A model generated the notes under the pieces. It saw only the letters and a list, made by a program, of their open reading frames with translations. It was not told the DNA's origin and ran no database searches. From AP-15 sp963774345 (GTDB lineage: Bacteria; Pseudomonadota; Alphaproteobacteria; ATCC43930; CGMCC-115725), in assembly GCA_963774345.1 (NCBI GenBank), contig CAVZFB010000039.1, positions 62,001 through 126,000 of the forward strand: a DNA stretch of 64,000 nt. The letters run 5' to 3'. Of this stretch, positions 55,063 through 64,000 are shown one piece after another. Both the position numbers and the translations under genes were made by a program. The stretch's first letter is position 1. Each line of letters starts with the position of its first letter.

Positions 55063-55775
55063 GCTCCGGAGACTTCCCCGTCCGCCCTCCAGGCAAACAG
55101 CATGATCGCCGCTACAAAGCACAGGATCTTCGAAATGACGTTCAGCGCGAGCGGCAGCGGTTCCGCGGGAAAGGCGAACCCGAACGCAGCCCAGACGGCG
55201 AATACCGCAAACATCCCCGCCACCGCGTAAGCGGCGTACGCGGTCACCCGCATCGAAGGCAGCAACGTCAGCAAGGATACCGTTGACAACTGGGCCAGGA
55301 ACAACGGCAGGAAGAAAAGCTGCCGATACAGCATCGGATGAGTCGGGATCGGCGGATTAGTCCGCGCCATGACGATCAGATCGAAGGGAAACTCGAAGAT
55401 CATCGGCGCGGCGGCGGTGCCGATGACGGCGCTGGCCAGCGCGACCTTCCAGCCCCAACGCCGCGTGAGGTAGAGAATCACGAAAAAGGTTACCGCCGCA
55501 TCGACGAACGTGCCGACGCGCACGCGAGGCGCGACAAAGCTCGGATAGGCCTGCTTCACTTGCAGTCCATAGACGAACGTGGCGACGAGGACGTTGTAGA
55601 TCGCCAGCAGCCAGATCGCGATCATGAACCCGGCGACGGCACCTCCTGGCCGCGTGATCTCGAGGGGTGCGCGCAGCCGTTTGCCGGCATAGGCAAATCC
55701 GCTGGCCACCACGAGCAGCACGATCGCCAGCAGGATCGCCTCGCCGCCGCCATAGGAAATCCACGAGGCGGGCAT
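55053..55775 (-). CDS. multi-pass membrane protein of unknown function
   Basis: A 240-residue protein starting MPASWISYGGGEAILLAI, with six or seven predicted helices (AILLAIVLLVVASGFAYAG, GFMIAIWLLAIYNVLVATFV, FVDAAVTFFVILYLTRRW and others). No transporter or enzyme signature is recognised. The longer frame upstream crosses repeat copy A and is rejected. Its stop codon lies inside repeat copy C, so the natural C-terminus may have been altered. Confidence 0.65.
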   Translation of the reverse strand: MPASWISYGGGEAILLAIVLLVVASGFAYAGKRLRAPLEITRPGGAVAGFMIAIWLLAIYNVLVATFVYGLQVKQAYPSFVAPRVRVGTFVDAAVTFFVILYLTRRWGWKVALASAVIGTAAAPMIFEFPFDLIVMARTNPPIPTHPMLYRQLFFLPLFLAQLSTVSLLTLLPSMRVTAYAAYAVAGMFAVFAVWAAFGFAFPAEPLPLALNVISKILCFVAAIMLFAWRADGEVSGAGK

Positions 55776-55893
55776 GTATGGCTGCGGCGGGGCTCCTTGG
55801 GCTTGCGCAAGCCGCAGAAGCGCGCCTGCGCGCGCTGAGCCTTCAGATATCGCTGGCCCCATCGATCGAGATACGTAATTCGTCCTAGGCTCG

Positions 55894-56132
55894 CTGGGAA
55901 AAGGGTTGGGGTGCACCCTCGCCTGATGGGCGAGATCAACGAGGTTCGGTTTGCGACCGGCCTGCCGAACGAGGCTCCCGATGGACAGAATACCGGGATC
56001 GGAACGAACACGCGAGAAGCTCAAGGCCTGACGCAGGGTCGAAGCGACGTGGCGGCGCGAACAGAGGAGTTTCATCGTCAAACTGCACGACAGGACGCGC
56101 GAAGGACGCGGATTGCATCCGCCCTACTTGCT
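55894..56132 (+). repeat. roughly 236-bp repeat family, copy A
   Basis: About 239 bases closely similar to copy B at 58485-58720 along the whole length. Shared runs include GGGGTGCRCCCTCGCCTGAT, AACGAGGTTCGG, CGATGGACAGAAT, ACACGCGAGAAGCTCAA and, at the end, GCGGATTGCATCCGCCCTAC. The 3' end is a REP-like palindrome. It lies directly upstream of the DUF1254 gene and forms part of that gene's 5' reading frame. Confidence 0.85.
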
Positions 56133-56141
56133 CTTCGCACG

Positions 56142-57527
56142 TTGTTCGCTGCGGCGCTCGGCGGCATCGCACCACCTCCTGTGGCGCGCGCGGCCGAGAT
56201 GATCAGCGCACAAGACGCCCATTCGGTCGGTGTGACCGCGTACCTGTATCTTTACCCCCTGGTCACAATGGATCTTACGCGCAAGCAGCTCACCAATGTT
56301 GCGATGGCGCAGGGTATTAGCGCCCCGGCCCAACACTTTCGCCAACGTGGCAGCATACCCGACCGCGGACATGAAGACCGTGGTGCGGCCGAATTTTGAC
56401 ACGCTCTATTCCAGCGCGTGGCTGGATCTCACGAAGGAGCCGATGATCGTCTCGGCGCCGGATACCAACGGGCGTTACTATTTACTGCCGATGATTGATA
56501 TGTGGACGGATGTTTTCGCCTCACCGGGCTGGCGCACCACCGGAACCCAGGCCAACAATTATGCCGTAGTGCCGCCGGGCTGGAACGGCTCGCTATCGGC
56601 GGGTGTGGTTCGCATCGACGCGTCCACGCCCTATGTCTGGATCATCGGCCGCACCAAGACCGACGGACCGGCCGACTACGCCGCCGTGCACAAGATCAGG
56701 CCGGCCTCAAACTCACGCCGATCTCGCGCTTTGGTCAGATGGCGGAGCCGGTGGTCGGCAATGTCGATCCCGGCGTCGACATGAAGACCCCGCCGAAGAG
56801 CCAGGTCGACACGATGCCGGCCGGTAAGTTCTTCGCTTACGCCGCCGAGATCCTCAAATTGCAACCGCCGCATATTACCGACGAACCGATCCTCGCCCAG
56901 ATGCGGCGGATCGGGATCGAGCGCGGCAAGAGTTTCGATATCGACAAACTCGATCCGGCGATCAAGACCGCGCTAGAGACCGCCCCTAAGGAAGCCCTGG
57001 CCCTGATGGCGTGGAAGGTCCCCAGCCTCGCGCGCGTCGTCAACGGGTGGTCGATGAACACCGACACGATGGGTGTCTACGGCAACTACTACCTGAAGCG
57101 CGCGATCATCACCCAGCTCGGTCTCGGCGCTAACCTGCCGGAGGACGCGATCTATCCGATCAACCTTGCCGACGACACCGGCAAGCCGCTGGACGGCGCC
57201 AATCGCTATGTCCTCCATTTCGAGAGCAGCGCCATTCCGCCGGTGGATGCCTTCTGGTCGGTCACGCTCTATGACGCTGAGGGCTATCAAGTGCCGAACA
57301 GCCTCGATCGGTTCGCTGTCAGCAGCTGGATGCCGTTCAAATACGGCCTGGACGGCTCCCTCGATCTCTATTTCCAGGACCAAAGCCCCGGCGCCGACAA
57401 AGAGGCGAACTGGCTGCCGGCACCGAAAGGGCCATTCAACCTCACCATGCGTCTCTATGCGCCAAAGGACGATGCACTGACCGGCAAGTGGAACCCGCCG
57501 CCGGTGACGAAAGCAGCGCCCCGGTAA
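56142..57527 (+). pseudogene. DUF1254/DUF1214 exported protein, two frameshifts
   Basis: A hydrophobic N-terminus (LFAAALGGIAPPPVARA) resembling a signal peptide leads into the DUF1254 part: DAHSVGVTAYLYLYPLVTMD, then after a shift near 56335 VRPNFDTLYSSAWLDLTKEP, and RYYLLPMIDMWTDVFASPGW. After a second shift near 56705 comes the DUF1214 part (DAFWSVTLYDAEGYQVPNSL, RFAVSS, LDLYFQDQSPGADKEANWLP). The start is uncertain (TTG at 56142), because the region before it belongs to repeat copy A. Restored length is about 460 residues. Function unknown. Confidence 0.82.
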
Positions 57528-57689
57528 CTCGCCTTCGGTAATCATGTCATAGCCGCGGCCACGCCGTTGACAGGGCGCAGCAACCGTCGTCTCTGGCTGC
57601 GAATCGGCCGAGAAGAACGGTCAGTGACGGTATTGGGTTGCATCTGCTACCTTCGTGACCACGGGCGAAAGGCTGTCTCGGCGCTGCGG

Positions 57690-57998
57690 CTAAAGGCGGG
57701 GTTCTTGCAGCTTGCGCCGCGCTACGGGCTTGACGTCGATCTCGCCTTCGCGCTGGCGGGCCTGCGCGAGGTCGTAGGCCATTTGTAGCCGTAGCCAGGT
57801 TTCCGCGCCCCCACCAAAAGCCTTGTCGAGACGGATCGCCATGTCCGCCGAAATCCCGCTCTTGCCGTTGACCAGATTGTTGAGGGTCTGCCGTGCCACG
57901 CCCAACACCTCCGACGCTTCGGTAATCGTCAAACCGAGCGGTTCAATGCAGTCGTGCCGCACCGAAAGGCCGGGGTGGGGTGGGTTCTTCATGGGCAT
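57690..57998 (-). CDS. higA: HigA-family antitoxin (XRE HTH)
   Basis: A 102-residue antitoxin. The N-terminal PPHPGLSVRHDCIEPLGLTI and the HTH with SEVLGVARQTLNNLVNGKSG followed by ISADMAIRLDKAFGGG are the HigA/VapI signature. The last ~20 residues are basic. It follows the HigB toxin gene by 18 bases on the same strand; toxin-before-antitoxin order is typical of higBA. It should repress the operon and neutralise HigB. Confidence 0.93.
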   Translation of the reverse strand: MPMKNPPHPGLSVRHDCIEPLGLTITEASEVLGVARQTLNNLVNGKSGISADMAIRLDKAFGGGAETWLRLQMAYDLAQARQREGEIDVKPVARRKLQEPRL

Positions 57999-58016
57999 TG
58001 CTGCTCCTCCTCTCCG

Positions 58017-58295
58017 CTAGTGGTAATCGACCAAATCAACATCGACTGCATCGCCCTGCTCGAAGCGGAAGATGATCCGCCAGTTGGCGCGGACGGTAAT
58101 GCTCCAATAACCGGCAAGCTCGCCCCTCAGCGGGTGCAGCCGGAAGCCGGGAATGTCTAGTTGTTCCGGTCGTGTCGCTTCGTCGAGCCGCGCCAGCATG
58201 CGGGTAATTTTGTCTGCGTGCTGCGGGTTCACCTCGCGCCGATCGTCGTCTTCGTAGAGACGTCTCAAGCCGCGATGTCGAAAGCGCCGAATCAT
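58017..58295 (-). CDS. higB: HigB-family toxin (RelE superfamily)
   Basis: A 92-residue toxin starting MIRRFRHRGLRRLYEDDD. The family pattern is HADKITRMLARLDEATRPEQ, then GFRLHPLRGELAGYWSITVR and ANWRIIFRFEQGDAVDVDLV. Catalytic-type Arg and aromatic residues for ribosome-dependent mRNA cleavage are present. Two further ATG/CTG codons lie just upstream; the chosen start is the usual one for the family. Confidence 0.92.
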   Translation of the reverse strand: MIRRFRHRGLRRLYEDDDRREVNPQHADKITRMLARLDEATRPEQLDIPGFRLHPLRGELAGYWSITVRANWRIIFRFEQGDAVDVDLVDYH

Positions 58296-58484
58296 CAGCA
58301 CTTATATAGTGACAATTGTCACTTGTCTAATATTATTTGTGGTATTGATCTGTCCATACCCGCATGGCGAGGTCAACCTCGCTAGTCAACAGGCATTGAG
58401 GGTGGCCGTAGGTGCTGGCCGAGTGTGCCGCTCAACCGTCAACACGACCCGGCGCCCTGCCTCGGTGGTGAAATCATGGGCTTG

Positions 58485-58720
58485 CTTGGAGAAGGATTGG
58501 GGTGCGCCCTCGCCTGATAGGTGAGACCAACGAGGTTCGGCTTGGCGACCCCCTCCACGGAGGAGCACCCGATGGACAGAATCTTGGGATCGGAGGAACA
58601 CGCGAGAAGCTCAAAGCGCTGATGCAGCGTCGGAGCGAGGTGGCGAAGCGAACAGAGGCATTCATCAGCAAATGCACGGCAGACGCGCGAAGGAGGCGGA
58701 TTGCATCCGCCCTACTTGCT
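58485..58720 (+). repeat. roughly 236-bp repeat family, copy B
   Basis: A full-length direct copy of the repeat at 55894-56132, in the same orientation and about 2.6 kb away. It starts at GGAGAAGGATTGGGGTGCGC and ends with the REP-like GGCGGATTGCATCCGCC followed by CTACTTGCTTAG. It abuts a truncated TPR gene exactly at the REP-like end, as copy A abuts the DUF1254 gene. Confidence 0.85.
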
Positions 58721-59120
58721 TAGTAAGTCGATCGCCCTTGACGATAACAATTGGGCAACATATGGCCTGCGCGGTGGCGCTTATTTACGCATCAACAAAT
58801 ACAATCTAGCCGTTTCTGATCTCAGTAAGGCCGCAAAGATTAATAACCGCTCAGACGATGTGTATGTCCTGATGTGCGTTGCGTATATTTATAAAGGTCA
58901 ATATAAGCAGGCTATTTCCGATTGCGATGCGGCCTTGCGGATCAACCCCAAGTCCATTGACGCGACCAACGCCCGACGAGAGGCTCAGGGCCGTTTGGCA
59001 GAGCCACGCATTCGAAGAGTGCCATCGCCTCAGCCGGCACAGAATTCAGCCCCCAGTTGGTTCGCATGTCATCACGTTCTTGGCGCGATGGGAGGAATGA
59101 TGGGATGCTCGCCGTGGTAA
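58719..59120 (+). pseudogene. TPR protein remnant fused to repeat end
   Basis: Contains two TPR units (WATYGLRGGAYLRINKYNLA, VYVLMCVAYIYKGQYKQAIS, then DCDAALRINPKSIDATN). The frame's only ATG lies inside repeat copy B, so the true N-terminus has been lost. After about residue 100 the sequence is no longer protein-like (PSPQPAQNSAP, then a GAMGGMMG tail). Codons are GC-poorer than the neighbours. A truncated fragment of a longer TPR protein. Confidence 0.65.
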
Positions 59121-59394
59121 CAGTCACGCGGAAATTTTGGACAGGGATAGGTAGAGCCACATTGATGGTTACGGCATCATAATTGACCCCGCTTGCTCAG
59201 TTTCGCGGCGCACCCGGCGGACTGGCCGTATTCGTCATTTCGCGGATGCGTCGCCAGCGGAATGTATCCCACCGACTGGGGGGCGGCAGCGATGAGCCGC
59301 AACAGACTGGCGAACGGCACTGAAATCGAAGCCGCGGAAGCCCGCCGAGCGACACAGCCACTCGATTAACCGCGCGTGCCGACCCTCAGGTCAA
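59121..59394. other. gene-poor stretch
   Basis: No supportable gene between the TPR remnant and the first REP of the RAYT unit. Short protein-like runs are absent on both strands. Confidence 0.4.
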
Positions 59395-59420
59395 GGCGGA
59401 ATGCGCTGCGCTGTTCCGCC
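59395..59420. repeat. REP element 1 (3' side of RAYT gene)
   Basis: GGCGGAA-TGCGCTGCGCTG-TTCCGCC, followed by CTACGCTTGC. An outer TCAAG/CTTGA pair extends the imperfect palindrome to 59391-59434. The CTA directly after it is the stop codon (TAG) of the RAYT gene on the minus strand. Nearly identical to REP element 2 upstream of the gene. Confidence 0.85.
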
Positions 59421-59849
59421 CTACGCTTGCTTGACCGGGTTGAAATGCGTATAGTCCATATGAGCCGCGAAGTCGCGATCGTCACGGATCGTGTGCTCCC
59501 AGTACCGCCGCTGCCAAACGCCGCGTTCGCCGCGGCGCGTCATGACCGGTGACCGCAGCTCGCCGACCGGCAGCGATTTCGTGAACCCGGTCTTGATCGC
59601 TCGCCGCCGACCCGGAAAATCGGCATCGTCTTGCGGCAACGTCCACAGACAGTGCGCGTGGTCGGGGAGGACGACCCAGGCGTTGATGTGAAAGGGTGCG
59701 CGGGCACGCACTCGGCGAACCGCATCGCGCAGTGCGTCGATATTCGTGACCAACAGGTTCGAGCGCCGATCAAGCAGGTTTACGGTAAAGAAGAAGGTCC
59801 CGCCTGGAACCCGATTGCGGCGATAATCCGGCATCCGAGGAGTGTGCAT
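59421..59849 (-). CDS. REP-associated tyrosine transposase (RAYT), C-terminally short
   Basis: A Y1/HUH nuclease of the IS200-like RAYT family. Motifs: MPDYRRNRVPGGTFFFTVNL at the start (an in-frame ATG five codons upstream is the longest start); the HUH pair in WVVLPDHAHCLWTLP; RRGERGVWQRRYWEHTIRDD; and the catalytic-tyrosine helix HMDYTHFNPVK. Family members usually continue ~25 residues (KHGLVxxPxDWPxSS); here the frame ends at once in REP element 1. It sits between two direct REPs, the classical REPtron layout. Confidence 0.88.
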   Translation of the reverse strand: MHTPRMPDYRRNRVPGGTFFFTVNLLDRRSNLLVTNIDALRDAVRRVRARAPFHINAWVVLPDHAHCLWTLPQDDADFPGRRRAIKTGFTKSLPVGELRSPVMTRRGERGVWQRRYWEHTIRDDRDFAAHMDYTHFNPVKQA

Positions 59850-60244
59850 GGCCGCGGAGAGAGGCGGAAGGCGCTGCGCTGTTCCGCCCTACGCTTGCTG
59901 GGCCAGCGGCCGCGCGCCGCCCAAACAAGCCGGACACATGACCGCAACTGCACCGCGTCAGAAACCTTTGCCTCACCCCGTTTTGTCAAAGGGGCCGTCC
60001 ACACACGCCCTACGCTTGCTCGCAGCGGCTTGCGCGACAGTTGCCGAAACAGATGCCACACACCAAGTGCTGGAAATACAATTGCTAAAATACGGATCGT
60101 TTTCCCCATGTATGTATCACCTTGCCCAAAAGTTGTTGAACTCAAACTAACAAGTACGGTTGTAGCAAATCCGAGTAATATTGTAATTATTGTCGACAGC
60201 TGATAGAACTGATATAAATTATCTACATCTCCTCCTAACTGCAT
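59780..60244 (-). CDS. small two-helix membrane protein, C-terminus replaced by REP DNA
   Basis: The first ~72 residues look real: MQLGGDVDNLYQFYQLSTII, a helix to LVSLSS, then GKTIRILAIVFPALGVWHLF as a second helix. This GC-poor part resembles SLATT-type two-helix effectors only in outline (inference). From about residue 73 the reading is GC-rich and passes through REP element 2 and the RAYT start. The original C-terminus is therefore lost. It begins three bases after the stop of the upstream gene, so the two form an operon. Confidence 0.5.
   Translation of the reverse strand: MQLGGDVDNLYQFYQLSTIITILLGFATTVLVSLSSTTFGQGDTYMGKTIRILAIVFPALGVWHLFRQLSRKPLRASVGRVWTAPLTKRGEAKVSDAVQLRSCVRLVWAARGRWPSKRRAEQRSAFRLSPRPCTLLGCRIIAAIGFQAGPSSLP
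59863..59888. repeat. REP element 2 (5' side of RAYT gene)
   Basis: GGCGGAAGGCGCTGCGCTGT then TCCGCC, again followed by CTACGCTTGC. It differs from REP element 1 at only a few positions and lies in the same orientation, 14 bases upstream of the RAYT start. Confidence 0.85.
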
Positions 60245-60247
60245 TCT

Positions 60248-60667
60248 CTATGAACTGATAGATTTGCTAAGATGAATGAGGTCTCTATAGGATGTAGTTA
60301 ATTCTATAGGTTTGGCACTTCGAGTATCGTACGGCGCTGTCCTTCCGGGAGGTATAAAATCGTCAATGATATTCTGAGGAACATCCCTAATCGTATAGAT
60401 GTGATAGCAACCCATTATCCATCTAGAGATATAGATATGGTCACTTATAGGCGTATTAGCATATGTGTAATCTTTCATATTTACATTATAGTTCTCGTCG
60501 TTGTAACCTATAATATCAACAAACGCCAAGAGTCTGTGTTCAATTCCGCGTGGCAGTACAATTATCGTTGCCCATACGATGACAAACACACAAAATATTA
60601 TGCATATTATTATTGTGGTTATCTTAAACAACGACAAGATAGTGGCACCGAAGGTTGGCATTGTCAT
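60248..60667 (-). CDS. GC-poor membrane-anchored hypothetical protein (139 aa)
   Basis: Starts MTMPTFGATILSLFKITTII. One N-terminal membrane helix (IIICIIFCVFVIVWATIIVL) is followed by a ~95-residue soluble domain with many Tyr, Ile and Asp (NVNMKDYTYANTPISDHIYI, then RWIMGCYHIYTIRDVP). Codons are strongly A/T-ending, unlike nearly all of the window, so it is an import. It is paired with a two-helix membrane protein. No family is recognised. Confidence 0.6.
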   Translation of the reverse strand: MTMPTFGATILSLFKITTIIICIIFCVFVIVWATIIVLPRGIEHRLLAFVDIIGYNDENYNVNMKDYTYANTPISDHIYISRWIMGCYHIYTIRDVPQNIIDDFIPPGRTAPYDTRSAKPIELTTSYRDLIHLSKSISS

Positions 60668-60734
60668 TGCGGCTCTCCCTCAAACAAGGCAAGGCGGAGC
60701 TGTTACAGCGCGACTCGCTGCGAGCGACGAGCGG

Positions 60735-62805
<2,071 letters not shown>

Positions 62806-62900
62806 CGTTCGACGGTGCTCGCCGATCAGCAATCGGTGTCAATTTGGGCACTTGCCGGTCTTCCGATAAGAGGTCGCCCGGCCGGTACGAGGTCGCGCGG

Positions 62901-63527
62901 TCAGGACCGCGGGCGCCTCGATCGAGCTACCGCCCAGACGACGCCGCCGATGCCGAACACCACCAGCCCGCCAAAAACCAGCACGCACGAGATTGGCCGA
63001 GCCGACGAGGCTCTCGCCGATGTTGCCGACGACGTCGCCGACGATCAGCAGCATCGGCGCCCAGATCGAGCGCCGAGCCGACGTTGGCGATCCAGAAACG
63101 TCCGTTCGGCATCCGCATTACCCCCGCGGCGAGCGGAATCACCGCACGCATCGGGCCGAAGAAGCGGCCGATAAAAACGCTGAGACCGCCATATCTGGCG
63201 AAAAACCGAATGCCGCTCGGCAAGAGGTCGGGATTGCGCGTGAACGGCCAGAGCTCGAGCAATCCGCCGGGCCAAACCAACGGCCTATCCAATACGAGAC
63301 TTAATCGCCTAGCACGGCGCCGAGGATCGCCCCAGCAAGAACCGAGAAATACGTGCAGAGAGCCGGTCGACGAGCAGCGCCCCGGCGGCGATCAACAACG
63401 ACGTTCCCGGGAACAGCAGGCTCAAAAAAGCAAACGACTCGCCGAACGCGAAGACGAACATGACAGCGAACGCCCAACCCGCATGCGCGGAAATGAAGGC
63501 AAGCGTCGGCTGAACCAAGTCTTCCAT
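62901..63527 (-). pseudogene. DedA-family membrane protein, frameshifted
   Basis: Starts MEDLVQPTLAFISAHAGWAF. The reading moves through frames: GESFAFLSLLFPGTSLLIAA, VLAGAILGAVLGD, VWPFTRNPDLLPSGIRFFAR-like sequence, the DedA signature FIGRFFGPMRAVIPLAAGVM, LLIVGDVVGN, and ends VLVFGGLVVFGIGGVVWAVA with a TGA at 62901. The span is 627 bases (209 codons), the usual DedA length, so the indels nearly cancel. DedA proteins support membrane homeostasis and lipid-carrier recycling. Confidence 0.8.
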
Positions 63528-63844
63528 AAAAGCCCTTCGACATCTGCCGCGGCACCGCGACCGGCGAGGAAACGGCGGCAAGTGGATAGCACCCCGTACT
63601 TAAGCTAGCCTGAGTGCGCAACGGCGTCCGCCGATCGCGCCCGCGCTCTCGGCCTGCCGGTCTCAGCGGGGCCAGTTCGGGGTCGCTTCCGCCGATCGTT
63701 GATAAGCGGCCGGCGGATGGTGCCCTGGGCTGACGAGCGACAGGATTTGCCCTATTATCTGCCTGCAGGCAGAGGAATAGAGCGAAGAAGCGCCATGCGC
63801 CCGACGGCGTGGCAAAGCGCCACGCGGCCTGACGGGAGGTTCTA

Positions 63845-64000
63845 ATGTTTTGGGTCGTCGTCGCAGTTTTGTATTTCGTGCTCGCGGCGGTGGCGCCGAG
63901 CATTCTCGGCCTCTTTGTCAGCCGCGCGCGCCCCGATTTTGGAACATTGTCGCTGTCCCTGCGCTTCGTGTTTGTGGCGATCGCGCTGCTCTGTCTCGCG
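63845..64000 (+). CDS. membrane protein, N-terminal part (cut by window end)
   Basis: Starts MFWVVVAVLYFVLAAVAPSI, preceded by GGGAGG seven bases upstream. The 52 visible residues form one N-terminal helix, a short polar loop (VSRARPDFGTLS) and the beginning of a second helix (RFVFVAIALLCLA). An SPFH/band-7 protein is possible from the layout but cannot be judged from this fragment. Confidence 0.6.
   Translation, partial: MFWVVVAVLYFVLAAVAPSILGLFVSRARPDFGTLSLSLRFVFVAIALLCLA

Overview
The window is GC-rich DNA with short GC-poor islands. Its gene content points to an alphaproteobacterium of the Hyphomicrobiales or Rhodospirillales type: groESL with a CIRCE-like operator, rhizobial-style small proteins, a CheB/CheR fusion kinase, IS21, IS110 and IS630 elements, and an MPA/XrtA-like exopolysaccharide locus. 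A species cannot be named from the sequence. A dominant property is the density of single-base frameshifts, including in groEL, a dipeptide-type transporter, nadE and dedA. Several sit in homopolymers, so many are probably sequencing or assembly errors. Genes that need a frame change are marked as pseudogene, with the restored reading described.

Layout. 1-2.5 kb holds small orphan genes and two inverted copies of a short repeat. 2.8-7.4 kb is a transposon graveyard: a decayed IS21 (istAB), an IS630 remnant and an intact IS110 transposase with a non-coding flank. 7.4-9.5 kb has a secreted small protein and a proteasome-like Ntn hydrolase. 10-13.5 kb is groES-groEL, a Sel1-repeat protein and two small proteins. 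14.5-19.3 kb is one giant CheB-CheR-PAS-kinase-receiver-receiver-LuxR protein. 19.4-23.4 kb is a trehalose/glycogen pair (treZ and a debranching enzyme). 23.4-26.7 kb is accessory: a MITE-like element, a resolvase scrap, a molybdenum-hydroxylase fragment, an SDR, tRNA-Ser(UGA) and a RecD-like scrap.

26.7-34.1 kb is a type I secretion operon (RTX-like cargo, ABC exporter, membrane fusion protein), with a DUF3455 exoprotein and a TolB/TPR regulator-like protein. The cargo and the DUF3455 gene appear to share a related leader of about 225 nt. 34.5-41.1 kb has a methyltransferase and a complete peptide/nickel-type ABC importer. 41.2-54.5 kb is polysaccharide synthesis: PAP2 phosphatase, epimerase remnant, WecG/TagA transferase, outer-membrane beta-barrel, NodB deacetylase, glycosyltransferase, two kinase-like proteins, three methyltransferases and a flippase. 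Its middle part is GC-poor.

54.6-60.7 kb is repeat-rich: an AACCGGGAA cluster, three copies of a roughly 236-bp repeat with a REP-like tail, a REP-flanked RAYT transposase, a HigBA toxin-antitoxin pair and a GC-poor pair of small membrane proteins. 60.7-64 kb is housekeeping: frameshifted nadE and dedA, and the start of a membrane protein cut by the window end.
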